From positions 734,335 to 798,334 of the forward strand of contig NZ_JARXVF010000002.1 in assembly GCF_029892515.1 (NCBI RefSeq): DNA of 64,000 nucleotides. Direction: 5' to 3'. Shown piece by piece: positions 54,497 through 63,868 of the stretch (position 1 is the first letter of the stretch; each line of letters starts with the position of its first letter). Below the pieces are notes generated by a model. It ran no database searches. It was not told the origin of the DNA and worked only from the letters and a program-made list of their open reading frames with translations. Made by a program: the position numbers and the translations under genes. The DNA comes from Pseudaminobacter soli (ex Li et al. 2025). GTDB lineage: Bacteria; Pseudomonadota; Alphaproteobacteria; Rhizobiales; Rhizobiaceae.

Positions 54497-55885
54497 ATGG
54501 CAAAACCGACAGAACAGCTTATCTCGCAGCTTCAATCGCGACTCGACAGGGCGGCGATCCTCGTCGGCGAGGCGATCGACCCCCGTTACGGCGACGACCT
54601 TTCCGGAAAACCCGGCGAGCGACCCGAAGTGGTCTTGCGCCCTCGCTACACCAGCGACGTTGCCGAAATCCTCAAGGCATGTAATGCCGCATGCCAGCCC
54701 CTGGTGATCCAAGGTGGCCGCACCGGGCTTTCTGGCGGCGCGCGCGTGCTGGCCGGCGAGGTCGTACTGTCGCTCGAACGGATGACGTCGCTTGGAGAGG
54801 TCGAGACGACAGCAAGCACCATCATTGCCGAGGCCGGCGTGCCTCTGCAGGCAGCACAAGAGAAGGCAGACGCGGCAGGCTTTGTCTTCGGCGTCGACAT
54901 CGGCGCGCGCGGTACGGCCACCATAGGCGGCAACATCTCCACCAATGCCGGCGGCATCCGCGTACTACGCTACGGCAATTTTCGCACGCAGGTTCTGGGC
55001 GTCGAGGCGGTGCTCGCCGACGGCAGCGTCGTGTCCTCGCTCAAGGGCCTCGCCAAGGACAACACCGGCTACGATCTTTCCCACCTTTTCATCGGTAGCG
55101 AAGGTACGCTGGGCGTGGTGACGCGGGCCTGCCTTCGGTTGCACCCCAAGCCGATCTCGCAGGCCGTGGCCTTCTGCGCGTTGCCCTCGCTTGAAAAGGC
55201 GATGGCGCTGCTGCAATTCTTGCGTGCCCGGCTCGGCACTCTTCTCTCAGGCTTCGAGATCATTTTCGATCCGCTGATGAGCGAGATGACAGAGGCGCTC
55301 GGCTTGCAGGCGCCAGTACCGCTGACAACCCCTGTCTACGTGCTGACCGACATACAGGGCATGTCACCCGAAACCGACGAGACCGTCTTTGCCGAAGCGC
55401 TCGGCCAGGCGATCGAGGACGGAATGGTGTCGGACGCGGTGGTTTCGCAGTCGGAGCGCGAGTTCCAGGCGTTGTGGGCGCTACGCGACGACTGCAACAC
55501 CTATCTCTTCGGGCTGGGCCCGATGCTCAGCCTCGACGTCAGTCTGCCGCTCCCACGTATGGGTGAATTCCTCGCACGAGCCCGCACCACGCAAAACAGC
55601 GTCGATGCTACTGCGCGCGACTACATCTTCGGTCATCTCGGCGACGGCAACCTGCACTACTGCGTGGTGACCGAAAGGCCTGATGCTGTCGCTGAGGCGG
55701 TGTTCGGCTGCGTTGCCCAAGCCGGCGGCTCGATTTCGGCCGAGCATTGCATCGGCCTCAACAAGAAAAGCTATCTGCATCTGTCACGCAGCGACGCCGA
55801 AATCACGGCCATGCGGCGCATGAAGGCCGCACTCGATCCCAACAACATCCTCAATCCCGGCCGCATCTTCGACATGTCGGCCTAG
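54497..55885 (+). CDS. FAD-linked D-2-hydroxyacid dehydrogenase (GlcD/D-LDH family)
   Basis: 462 residues. The N-terminal FAD_binding_4 domain shows LVIQGGRTGLSGGARVL and GGNISTNAGGIRVLRYGNFR. The C-terminal FAD-oxidase domain shows IFGHLGDGNLHY and DPNNILNPGRIF. The family oxidises D-lactate, glycolate, 2-hydroxyglutarate or aryl-lactates to 2-oxoacids. It directly precedes an arylpyruvate oxidoreductase, so a 2-hydroxy aryl acid is a reasonable substrate (inference). The start at 54497 is the first good ATG; no strong ribosome site is seen. Confidence 0.9.
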   Translation: MAKPTEQLISQLQSRLDRAAILVGEAIDPRYGDDLSGKPGERPEVVLRPRYTSDVAEILKACNAACQPLVIQGGRTGLSGGARVLAGEVVLSLERMTSLGEVETTASTIIAEAGVPLQAAQEKADAAGFVFGVDIGARGTATIGGNISTNAGGIRVLRYGNFRTQVLGVEAVLADGSVVSSLKGLAKDNTGYDLSHLFIGSEGTLGVVTRACLRLHPKPISQAVAFCALPSLEKAMALLQFLRARLGTLLSGFEIIFDPLMSEMTEALGLQAPVPLTTPVYVLTDIQGMSPETDETVFAEALGQAIEDGMVSDAVVSQSEREFQALWALRDDCNTYLFGLGPMLSLDVSLPLPRMGEFLARARTTQNSVDATARDYIFGHLGDGNLHYCVVTERPDAVAEAVFGCVAQAGGSISAEHCIGLNKKSYLHLSRSDAEITAMRRMKAALDPNNILNPGRIFDMSA

Positions 55886-55907
55886 CAACGCCCTGGGAGG
55901 AGGGACC

Positions 55908-58900
55908 ATGACCGTAGCAAAGCCCCACGAGGCGGGCAGCACCGCATCCCTGCCGGTGGCCATGCCCTCTGCGCTCGACGAACGCTACACGTTGGAGCGC
56001 GGGCGCATCCTGGTTTCAGGCACGCAGGCCTTGGTGCGTCTGGCCATGGTGCAACGCCAGCGCGATCTTGCCGCCGGGCTGAACACGGCAGGCTACGTAT
56101 CCGGCTATCGCGGTTCGCCGCTGGCCGGCTTCGACCGCGAAATGGCCAGCGCAAAAAAATATCTCAAGGCCAACCACATAGTCTTCCAACCTGGCCTCAA
56201 CGAGGACATGGCGGCAACCGCGGTGTGGGGAACCCAGCAGGCCGGCATGTTTCCCGGTTCGCGCTACGATGGCGTCTTCTCCATGTGGTACGGCAAGGGG
56301 CCGGGCGTCGATCGCAGCATGGACGTTATCCGCCACGCCAATGCCGTGGGCACGGGCAAGCATGGCGGCGTGCTGCTTCTTGTCGGCGACGATCACGGCG
56401 CGGTGTCCTCCACCCTGCCCCATCAGAGCGAGCACAACCTGATTTCGGCCATGGTGCCGCTTTTGTCACCCGCCGGTGTCGGCGAGTATATCGACTACGG
56501 CCTGTTCGGCTGGGCGCTCAGCCGCTATTCCGGCGCCTGGGTCGGCTTCAAGTGCCAAACCGAGATCGTCGAGTGCTCTGCAACGGTAGACCTCAACCCT
56601 GAACGGCTGACCATCTTCACCCCCGACCTTGCCCTGCCGGCCGACGGCCTCTCCATGCGCTGGCCGGATATTTCTCACGCCATGGAACGGCGCCTCGAAA
56701 CCAAGTTGCAGGCCGTCCAGGCCTTCGCCCGAGCCAACCGCTTCGACCGCGAAGTATGGGCATCGCCGCCCGCCCGGCTCGGCATCGTGTCCACCGGCAA
56801 GTCCTGGCTCGACTTGATGGGCGCCCTGTCCCTGCTCGGCATCGACGAGGCGTCCGCAAAGAAGCTCGGCATAAAGGTCTACAAGGTCGGCATGGTCTGG
56901 CCGTTGGAGCCGGAAGGATTGCGTAGCTTCGCCGAAGGGCTGGAAGAACTTCTGGTGGTGGAGGAAAAGCGCCCCGTTATCGAGGAGCAGATCAAGGCGC
57001 AGCTCTTCAACATGCCGGCCGACCGCCGACCGCAAGTAAGTGGCAAGACCGACACGCGCGGCGCCCCGCTCCTGTCTTCGCTTGGCGAACTCGGCCCTCT
57101 CTCGATTGCCCGCGCCATCCTCGCGTGGGTTGGCGGCAAGGCCCCGGAGTTGAAAGCGCGCGCGCCCCAGATTTCCGCTCTGGGCGCCGCAACGACCCCC
57201 GTCGAACCCGGCCTGCTGAAGCGCGAACCCTATTTCTGCTCGGGCTGCCCACACAGCACCTCAACCGTTCTGCCGAACGGCAGCCGCGCCTCGACCGGCA
57301 TCGGTTGTCATATGATGGTGGTGGGCATGGAGCGCGACACCGCCACCTTCACACAGATGGGCGGCGAGGGCGGCTCATGGATCGGGCTGTCGCCGTTCAC
57401 CGACGAGAAGCACATCTTCGTCAACATGGGCGATGGCACCTATTTCCACTCGGGGCTGCTTGCCATCCGCGCGGCGATCGCGGCCAAGGTCAACGCCACC
57501 TACAAGATCCTCTTTAACGACGCGGTCGCCATGACCGGCGGCCAGCGTCATGACGGGGAATTGTCGGTGCCGCTGATCGTCGGTCAGGTGCTGGCGGAAG
57601 GTGCAAGTCGGGTGGTGGTCGTGTCGGAAAGGCCGGAGCTGCTAGCTGGCCAGTTTTCACGCGAAGTGGAAGTCCACCATCGTGATCAGCTCGACCGGGT
57701 CCAGCGCGAGTTGCGCGAGGTTGGGGGCGTCAGTGTTCTGATCTACGACCAAGTCTGCGCGGCCGAAAAGCGCCGCCGCCGCAAGCGCGGCACCTTTCCG
57801 GTCTCGCCCAAGCGGGCCTTCATCAACGAGCTGGTTTGCGAGGGCTGCGGCGATTGCTCCGCCGTTTCCAACTGCATCTCCGTTGAGCCGCGAGAGACCG
57901 AACTTGGCCGCAAGCGCGCCATCAATCAGTCGAGTTGCAACACCGACCTTTCTTGCATCAAGGGTTTTTGCCCGAGCTTCCTGACTATCGAGGGCGGAAG
58001 ACTGCGCAAACCTAAGGCCACGGCGGGAGCGGGCGCGGATGCGGAGCTCGCGGAACCGATACTTCCCACCCTCGGCGAGCAGCCCTACAGCATACTTCTG
58101 ACAGGTATCGGGGGCACGGGCGTCATTACGGTCAGTGCGATCCTATCGCAGGCCGCCCATATCGACGGCCTCTCGCTGGTGACGCTCGACCAGACGGGTC
58201 TTGCGCAGAAGAATGGCGCCGTGGTTTCGCACATTCGCCTTTGCCGAACCCCGGAACGCATCAATGCCGCGCGCATCGGCGTGGGCGAGGCCGATCTCGT
58301 GCTCGGCTTCGACCTCGTTGTTGCCGCCTCGCAGTCGGCAATCGCCACCTTTGCGAAAGAACGCACCAAGGCGGTGGTCGATGACCATTTCGCGCCCACC
58401 GCGTCCTTTGTTAAGGACACCACGATTGACTTCCGCGAGGAAGCGACGCTGCGCCAGCTGCACAACGCGGCCGACGAAGGTGCCGTCGTAACCCTGCCGG
58501 CCATGAAGCTGGCAACGGCTCTCTTTGGGGATGCCATTGCGGCCAACATGTTCCTGCTCGGCCACGCATGGCAAAAAGGTTTGGTGCCGGTCAGTCACGC
58601 GGCGATCGATAAGGCGATAGATTTGAACGGCGCGGGCGTCGCCATGAACCGAGCGGCCTTCGCCTGGGGCCGCCGCTCAGCGGTCGACTTGGACTTCGTA
58701 TGCCGGCAGGCGCGCATCATGGCAGCGCCGCCCAAGGAGACGAAGACGCTAGCCGAAATCGTTGAGCACCGGGCGGATTTCCTAACCGCCTATCAGGATG
58801 CGGCCTATGCCGCGCGCTATCGCGCGCTGGTCGAAAAGGCGCGGCAGGCCGAAATGCGCGTCGCACCCGGTCAAGAGAACTTGGCAACGGCCGTCGCCAA

Positions 58901-59375
58901 GGCCGCCTTCAAGCTGATGTCCTATAAGGACGAATATGAGGTGGCGCGGCTGCATCTCGATCCAGCGATGCGCCGACGGCTCGCCGAGCAGTTCGAGGGT
59001 GGCTACAGGATAAAATACAATCTTGCGCCCCCCATGCTGGCCCGCATTGATACGCGCACCGGCCATCCGGCCAAAATTGCGCTGGGGCGTTGGATCGAGC
59101 CTGCCTTCTGGTTGCTCACCAAGCTAAAAGGGCTGCGCGGCACGCGCTTCGATCCATTCGGTCATACCGACGAACGCAAGATGGAGCGACGCCTGATCGA
59201 GGACTATTTTGGTCTTGTGGACGAGCTCATCTCGAGGCTGACGTGGGCAAATCTTACCGTCGCGACAGAGCTTGCGGGCCTGCCGCAAGAAATTCGCGGC
59301 TACGGCCACGTGAAGCTCGCATCGATCGAGCGGCATGAAGAACTGAAATCCACCATGCTGAAAAAACTCTCATAA
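55908..59375 (+). CDS. indolepyruvate:ferredoxin oxidoreductase, fused alpha-beta-gamma type
   Basis: 1155 residues. The N-terminal half is the pyrimidine-type pyruvate oxidoreductase domain. The TPP domain has FCSGCPHSTST and MGDGTYFHSGLLAIRAAI. A [4Fe-4S] segment follows (CEGCGDCSAVSNC, then CNTDLSCIKGFCP), and then the POR-gamma domain at about 715-900 (LTGIGGTGVITV). Such enzymes turn arylpyruvates oxidatively into aryl-acetyl-CoA and reduce ferredoxin. The start follows GGGAGGAGGG. It lies 22 bp after the hydroxyacid dehydrogenase, a coupled two-step route. Confidence 0.94.
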   Translation: MTVAKPHEAGSTASLPVAMPSALDERYTLERGRILVSGTQALVRLAMVQRQRDLAAGLNTAGYVSGYRGSPLAGFDREMASAKKYLKANHIVFQPGLNEDMAATAVWGTQQAGMFPGSRYDGVFSMWYGKGPGVDRSMDVIRHANAVGTGKHGGVLLLVGDDHGAVSSTLPHQSEHNLISAMVPLLSPAGVGEYIDYGLFGWALSRYSGAWVGFKCQTEIVECSATVDLNPERLTIFTPDLALPADGLSMRWPDISHAMERRLETKLQAVQAFARANRFDREVWASPPARLGIVSTGKSWLDLMGALSLLGIDEASAKKLGIKVYKVGMVWPLEPEGLRSFAEGLEELLVVEEKRPVIEEQIKAQLFNMPADRRPQVSGKTDTRGAPLLSSLGELGPLSIARAILAWVGGKAPELKARAPQISALGAATTPVEPGLLKREPYFCSGCPHSTSTVLPNGSRASTGIGCHMMVVGMERDTATFTQMGGEGGSWIGLSPFTDEKHIFVNMGDGTYFHSGLLAIRAAIAAKVNATYKILFNDAVAMTGGQRHDGELSVPLIVGQVLAEGASRVVVVSERPELLAGQFSREVEVHHRDQLDRVQRELREVGGVSVLIYDQVCAAEKRRRRKRGTFPVSPKRAFINELVCEGCGDCSAVSNCISVEPRETELGRKRAINQSSCNTDLSCIKGFCPSFLTIEGGRLRKPKATAGAGADAELAEPILPTLGEQPYSILLTGIGGTGVITVSAILSQAAHIDGLSLVTLDQTGLAQKNGAVVSHIRLCRTPERINAARIGVGEADLVLGFDLVVAASQSAIATFAKERTKAVVDDHFAPTASFVKDTTIDFREEATLRQLHNAADEGAVVTLPAMKLATALFGDAIAANMFLLGHAWQKGLVPVSHAAIDKAIDLNGAGVAMNRAAFAWGRRSAVDLDFVCRQARIMAAPPKETKTLAEIVEHRADFLTAYQDAAYAARYRALVEKARQAEMRVAPGQENLATAVAKAAFKLMSYKDEYEVARLHLDPAMRRRLAEQFEGGYRIKYNLAPPMLARIDTRTGHPAKIALGRWIEPAFWLLTKLKGLRGTRFDPFGHTDERKMERRLIEDYFGLVDELISRLTWANLTVATELAGLPQEIRGYGHVKLASIERHEELKSTMLKKLS

Positions 59376-59396
59376 TTGTCAACCGGCGCCACCATC

Positions 59397-59427
59397 GTGC
59401 ACTATGGACAGCAACGGCACGTGCGCA
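59397..59427. repeat. dispersed 31-bp repeat, second copy
   Basis: Matches 3322-3352 with two mismatches, same orientation. Lies just past the oxidoreductase gene. Origin unknown; it may be the end of a lost element. Confidence 0.6.
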
Positions 59428-59584
59428 AGAAGCGCGCGATCGTGCTGAGCGAGCTGGAGTAGCGGGGCTTGCCAACCGGCTGTTGGTGAAGTGCTCCCCA
59501 TTTTGGGACCGGCGGGAGCTGGAGTGAGTGCGCGTCATTCTCCCCCTACCCGCCTGAAGCTGATGCAGGCACGTTCCTGACCTT

Positions 59585-59613
59585 CGCCAGCCCATCGGAG
59601 AGAAAGGCTGGCG
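59585..59613 (+). terminator. hairpin past the oxidoreductase gene
   Basis: CGCCAGCC / GGCTGGCG stem of 8 bp with a 13-nt loop, followed by CTTTC. Weak T-run; possible terminator of the plus-strand operon 210 bp upstream. Confidence 0.45.
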
Positions 59614-60367
59614 CTTTCATGGCCGGGTGATGCAGCTGCTTTTCGGTCTGGAGAATGCAGCCGCCAGAGTTGTAGCCGACCGCTCTGCACCTGGTGATTT
59701 TGATTCTCTCAGGGTGACTAAGCAGCCATTGATCGTAGTGCTTTCGCGCGCTGGACCGCAGTTTTGGCTGATATATCGTGCTCTAGCGTAGTGTTTGGTT
59801 GCGGGGGCTCGCAACTACCGATACCGACATTTACTCCAGATAGCAGTTTGAACGAAAACCGGAGCAGCAAACGTCTGCCACTGAACCTCTAGCCCTTCGT
59901 CCGCGACGACCACATCATCTCTCTCGAGGACGAGAGCGAGGGTGGATACCATACAGTTGATATTGGTGAAACGATCAGACTTACAGGCAGCTCATTGGAA
60001 ATATCGATAACTTCGGTGCACTGAAGCTTATGTCGAGGGCGTTGCGATAGGCTGCATGGACTTGATAACGTCCTTCGCCAATCCAGCCAGTTGTCTCGAC
60101 CGTGGCAAACCAAAGCTCGTCCTTGCGGCAAGAACAGATGATTAGATGGGCCAGCATGGAACCATGCCGCAAGCGCGGCCCATCAAAGCAGCACTTTACT
60201 ACATCAGCGCGGCTCACAGCGGAAAAGTCTCCGGTCACCCATACATGGGCCAGGTCAATCCACACGAACCTTCGTGTGAGGATCCTTGGCTTCCCCAAAC
60301 TTTTATCGTGTTGCATCTCACTCGCGCACTTGCGCTTGGAAGATTCAGAAAACCAAGTAGGAACACT
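59614..60367. other. gene-free stretch with dispersed repeat copy 2
   Basis: The repeat at 59691-59849 is the only recognisable element. A minus-strand open frame at 59981-60316 has no family resemblance and no ribosome site. The end of the stretch should hold the promoter of the amidotransferase gene. Confidence 0.4.
59691..59849. repeat. dispersed repeat, copy 2 (tRNA-end-like core)
   Basis: Matches 28461-28627 along its whole length and 61350-61405 over the last 56 bp. The core TTTGGTTGCGGGGG is identical over 14 bp to the 3' end region of the initiator tRNA gene. Confidence 0.75.
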
Positions 60368-61069
60368 ATGAAGCGTAAGCCCACAATCGCCGTAATCATG
60401 GATGAAAACACCAGTGACGATGGCAGCCGATACGATACCTCAAAGAGCTACTTCACTGCAGTAAGCCGTGCCGGGGCTCTCCCATTCGGTATCCCCTACG
60501 TACCTGAGCTGGTCGATCAAGTGGTCGGGGAATTCGATGGGTTCTTGAGCGTCGGTGGGCGTATAAACTTTCCTAAGGATTGGTACATCGAAGGTGACCG
60601 GTCAAAATATCCGCCATCTGACCGTCTTTCTGTCGAGCTGGCGCTGATGGAGGGGTTTCTTGCACGCAACAAACCCGTACTCGGTATCTGCAATGGCATG
60701 CAAATGCTCGCATGCCTAAACGGCTGCCGGATGGTTTCTGATGTGCATTCCTCGTGGCCAGGTGCGATCGACCATGATCGGGGCAATCTACTCCACGACG
60801 TCCACATCCAAGCTGGCACAAGGATGGCTGGCATTTTTAACGCTGAGACATTCGGCGTAAACACCTTTCATCGGGAGGCAATCGTAGAGACATCCAGCAA
60901 TGTGATTGTTACCGCCCGCGGGTCAGATGGAGTTGTCGAAGCGATCGAAGTACCTTCGCAATCGTTTGCCATGGGGCTACAGTGGCATCCGGAACTACTC
61001 GACGCCGAGGCTCACCCCGGCTCTCGTATCTTTGACGCATTCGTGGAAGCAGCAAGCCTGCGGCCGTAG
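60368..61069 (+). CDS. class I glutamine amidotransferase-like hydrolase (PuuD-type)
   Basis: 233 residues. Nucleophile elbow LGICNGMQML with Cys, and LQWHPE with His and Glu: a complete GATase1 triad. It resembles gamma-glutamyl-gamma-aminobutyrate hydrolase, which has GICRG where this has GICNG. The start ATG at 60368 gives the family N-terminus (MKRKPTIAVIMDE). It stands alone between repeats; the PuuB-like oxidase at 29609 is distant. Confidence 0.88.
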   Translation: MKRKPTIAVIMDENTSDDGSRYDTSKSYFTAVSRAGALPFGIPYVPELVDQVVGEFDGFLSVGGRINFPKDWYIEGDRSKYPPSDRLSVELALMEGFLARNKPVLGICNGMQMLACLNGCRMVSDVHSSWPGAIDHDRGNLLHDVHIQAGTRMAGIFNAETFGVNTFHREAIVETSSNVIVTARGSDGVVEAIEVPSQSFAMGLQWHPELLDAEAHPGSRIFDAFVEAASLRP

Positions 61070-61310
61070 CGTCGCCGTGCAGGAGCGACTATCATCGTCG
61101 GGCCGGCCGCGGTTGTTGTTGAGAAAGCTTGCGATCGGTCCCAGCGCTTTGCTCGGATAGCTATCCTTGTTCGGTACGCAGCCATTCGACGAACTCTATG
61201 GCAATCGGCTGGCTGTTGTTCCAACGGCGGCCCGTTCGATCGTCTTGCGCCTCACTGCCCGCACGCTCATCAATTGGGTCGAGCGTCAAACTGGGGGCAA
61301 CCCGCCAAAC

Positions 61311-61344
61311 AAAAACACTCCCGGCGGGGTCCGCGCGGGAGTGT
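61311..61344 (-). terminator. rho-independent terminator-like hairpin
   Basis: ACACTCCCG / CGGGAGTGT stem of 9 bp, followed on the minus strand by TTTTTGTTT. No intact minus-strand gene ends here; it may be left from rearranged DNA, or act for minus-strand transcription from the Fic gene 480 bp away. Confidence 0.55.
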
Positions 61345-61349
61345 TGTCA

Positions 61350-61405
61350 TTTGGTTGCGGGGGCTCGCAACCACCGATACCGACATTTGCTTCAGATAGC
61401 AGTTT
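61350..61405. repeat. dispersed repeat, copy 3 (tRNA-end-like core)
   Basis: 56 bp nearly identical to 59794-59849 and similar to 28572-28627. Starts with TTTGGTTGCGGGGG, the same 14 bp as at the 3' end of the initiator tRNA gene 2.3 kb away. Confidence 0.75.
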
Positions 61406-61824
61406 AATCCTGGATAGCTCCGAGTTTTGGTCGGCAATGGGTAGTCCTTAGCCGAATTGACCCGCAGCAGATTCTCACAAGGAGCGCCGTGCATGTCAGC
61501 TTGGTGCCTAATGTCGGCCATAGAGGCTAACTTTGCCTGCCCCCGGAAGCGGACATCGCAAGTGACAATGCGTGGTCGCCAGGAGCACTCTCGGTGCCGA
61601 GCCCGGGTAGACTGTCGCCCGCCTCGAAAGCGGGTTCCCAGCAAATTCCCATCTGCTGAGGGGAGACAGGGGCTGGACATGAGCCAATGCCAGTTGAAAG
61701 GCACAGCGCGTGATGGATGCCGTTGAAAGGAGATCGTTATAGGCGGGATAGCATTCGCGCCCTGGTGCAGTTCAGCGAGGTCGCTGACAATGAGTTCGCA
61801 TCATGGGCTTCTCACCCTAGAGCT

Positions 61825-62415
61825 TCACGAGCGAGCGAATGCGAGCAAGGGGCCGTAGTCGCCCGCGTCAGCGGCCTTGAGCGCCGCGATATACTCTTTC
61901 CGGGTTACCGACAGATCGACGAGATTGATCTGGCCCCAAGTGAAGCGTGGTTGACCAAGTTCGGCCGCGAGCAGGTCACCGATCATGCGTGAGAAGCGGC
62001 CGTTCCCGTTGGGATATGGGTGAATCGCAACAACTCGGTGGCTGAAACGGACGGCGATTTCATCCGGCGGAAACGTGGAGTGCTCGGCCCAATATTTCGC
62101 GTCGTCGATCGCCTGATAATATTCGACCGGGATGCGATAAGCGTCGATGCCGATGTTTCGCGCCGTCTTGCGATACGTGCCCGCCCAGTTCCAGACATCG
62201 CCATACATCTGTTTGTGTAGCTCGTTCAGAAAGCCTTGGTCGAGCACGTTGCGCTTTCTCCGCCCGACCCAGCGAACGGCGTCGGCGATGTTGGCGAGTT
62301 CCGCTTCGTTCAACTCGTCGCGCGTCGTGATATAGGATGGAATGAGTTGCTCGCGCTCCTCAGCTTCGAGCGGCGTGTTCCCGTCATCGTCATCCTCATA
62401 AAGCGGATCGCTCAT
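61825..62415 (-). CDS. mobile mystery protein B (Fic-domain protein)
   Basis: 196 residues. The Fic motif is HPYPNGNGR at 132-140, followed by FSRM; ELNEAELANI near residue 35 is typical of this family. In classical AMPylating Fic proteins the position before GNGR is Asp or Glu (HPFx[D/E]GNGR); here it is Asn, so AMP transfer is not assured. ATG at 62415 overlaps the stop of the HTH gene (ATGA). This pairing is the described mobile mystery A/B arrangement (TIGR02612/TIGR02613), usually on mobile DNA. Confidence 0.9.
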   Translation of the reverse strand: MSDPLYEDDDDGNTPLEAEEREQLIPSYITTRDELNEAELANIADAVRWVGRRKRNVLDQGFLNELHKQMYGDVWNWAGTYRKTARNIGIDAYRIPVEYYQAIDDAKYWAEHSTFPPDEIAVRFSHRVVAIHPYPNGNGRFSRMIGDLLAAELGQPRFTWGQINLVDLSVTRKEYIAALKAADAGDYGPLLAFARS

Positions 62416-62876
62416 TCCTTGTCCCACAGCTTTCGCGAGAAATGCGCGAGGTAGTCGGCGACGATGCGATGCTTTTGCCCCTCAAGGTCTTCCGTGCTCA
62501 CCGCCTGGTTTTCGAGGCGCATCGTATGATTTAGATGCGCCAGTTCGTTCCTCACTTTGCGCTCGGCCTGATCATAGAGAATGTTGTCGAGTGGCTTGGT
62601 CGGGACAAAGGCATAGACGAGCTGACAGTCGAGCGCTTCGGCCGTCTCGCGCAAGGTCTTGAGCGTGATCGCGCCCGTGGTTTCTGCCTTCTCGATAGCG
62701 GTCACGCGGGATGGGGCCACGCCCATGCGCTCGGCGAGCTGGCGCGTTGTCATGCCCAGAGACTCACGAATGGCTTTCGTCCAGCCGCGCGAGGGCGTTA
62801 TAATGCGCTCGACCCGTAGGGGAGAAAGCCGCTTATCGAGGTTCTTTCTGGCAAGTACGGATTGCTTGTTGCTCAT
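62412..62876 (-). CDS. mobile mystery protein A (XRE-type HTH)
   Basis: 154 residues. The HTH is RESLGMTTRQLAERMGVAPS and the following SRVTAIEKAETTGAITLKTL, residues about 37-75; AEALDCQLVYAFVP follows. It is the upstream member of the pair, probably repressor and antitoxin-like partner of the Fic protein. The start is ATG at 62876 (MSNKQSVLAR). A longer open frame to 63311 is an accident that joins operator DNA and IS21 debris to this gene. Four operator-like sites precede it, one covering the start codon. Confidence 0.9.
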   Translation of the reverse strand: MSNKQSVLARKNLDKRLSPLRVERIITPSRGWTKAIRESLGMTTRQLAERMGVAPSRVTAIEKAETTGAITLKTLRETAEALDCQLVYAFVPTKPLDNILYDQAERKVRNELAHLNHTMRLENQAVSTEDLEGQKHRIVADYLAHFSRKLWDKE

Positions 62877-62987
62877 ATATATGTGTCCATTTCTGGATAA
62901 GTTTAACATATATATGTGAGCAAAACAATTATCTCCGCTCACACTTGTATGAGCGATTATATAAGATTTGCTCATATATGCATGAGC
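62871..62987. promoter_or_regulatory. array of four operator-like sites, exact 33-bp period
   Basis: Four 18-bp sites start at 62871, 62904, 62937 and 62970, each 33 bp after the last: GCTCATATATATGTGTCC, TAACATATATATGTGAGC, GCTCACACTTGTATGAGC and GCTCATATATGCATGAGC. Sites 3 and 4 are inverted repeats with GCTCA / TGAGC ends; sites 1 and 2 keep one good arm each. Site 1 covers the start codon of the HTH gene. The likely ligand is mobile mystery protein A. Confidence 0.85.
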
Positions 62988-63097
62988 AAGAGGCGGCTGA
63001 CCCGGATAAGGGAGAAAGCGTTCCCCTGCGACCGATCCATAGTCTCGGCCGCCCCCTTGTCTGGGGAGACATCGCCGGCAAAAGCAGGAGTGCTTTT

Positions 63098-63208
63098 GAG
63101 CGCTCCAATGCTCAACAATCCCGAGCACGCGAGTGTTGATCGATAGCGTTTCAATGTCTTTTCCAAGGGAAATCGTCCGTGGAGCCCAATACCCGCTGAT
63201 CGCAGGGG
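63098..63208 (-). repeat. decayed copy of the secreted Gly-rich gene start
   Basis: About 110 bp similar to 1927-2040, same orientation: leader plus signal-peptide codons (RYRSTLACSGLLSIGALKS against RYLSTLACSGLLGIGALYG). The Gly-rich body is missing, so this is a gene-end remnant. Confidence 0.75.
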
Positions 63209-63209
63209 A

Positions 63210-63388
63210 TTCTTGGAACGGTGCGCCTTTGCGGAGAGCACCGGGCTTGCGAGCCAGAACAGGTAAATAGTGCCAGGGATCATAGATCGTCTCGCCCCAA
63301 AACCGGGCCAATGCACCGCAACCGTGGCCCCGTCCTGCTTGACGACGATCCGATCAGCATAGGAATGGACCTCGACAGGGCGACCCAC
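63210..63388 (-). mobile_element. IS21-family istA remnant
   Basis: Minus-strand frames give RPVEVHSYADRIVVKQDG and, one frame over, TIYDPWHYLPVLARKPGA then LRKGAPFQ. These are the C-terminal sequences of IstA transposases. The frameshift lies near 63293. No catalytic domain, istB gene or intact ends were found. Confidence 0.8.
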
Positions 63389-63601
63389 GGCCGTCGACAG
63401 GTGGCGCAGGAATTCCGGCGAGCGGCGAGGTGCGCCATCGAGCAGCTAGACGCGCCGATCCTCCGAGGATCTCATGGCTCGCCATAAGGGCCCCTACTCA
63501 TTTCGCTACTTCGATATGGGCACAGCGAATTACAGAATTACACCAACAAGGGACCCATCAAATCAGGGGGCCTCGTTTGTGCTAGCGTTGTGCTCGGGGT
63601 A

Positions 63602-63634
63602 AAAACGACTTCGGCCTCCACTTGGGAGGCCGAC
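63602..63634 (-). terminator. terminator of the rRNA operon tail
   Basis: Stem TCGGCCTCC / GGAGGCCGA with a 5-nt loop, then on the minus strand AGTCG and five T. It lies about 30 bp past the tRNA 3' end. Confidence 0.8.
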
Positions 63635-63661
63635 AAGATCTTGATATTCCAGTAACTTTTT

Positions 63662-63738
<77 letters not shown>

Positions 63739-63868
63739 TCAAGGATTGTGCAGGCTTGCCTGCGAGTTCAAAAGCAAAGGGCCGCGGTCGATTGTGTCGA
63801 TGCGGCCCGCGGGTCCCGTTTTTGCGGGCCTAGTTCGTTTTGGAGAAGATTTAGACATGCATTTGGCA

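Larger units (their letters stand above)
61070..61824. other. gene-free stretch with terminator and repeat copy 3
   Basis: About 755 bp between the amidotransferase and the Fic gene. It contains the hairpin at 61311-61344 and the repeat at 61350-61405. No coding region could be supported on either strand. Confidence 0.4.

Noticed and set aside
62412..63311. A 299-residue version of mobile mystery protein A
   Set aside because: Its first 145 residues translate IS21 debris and operator DNA; the family N-terminus starts at 62876.
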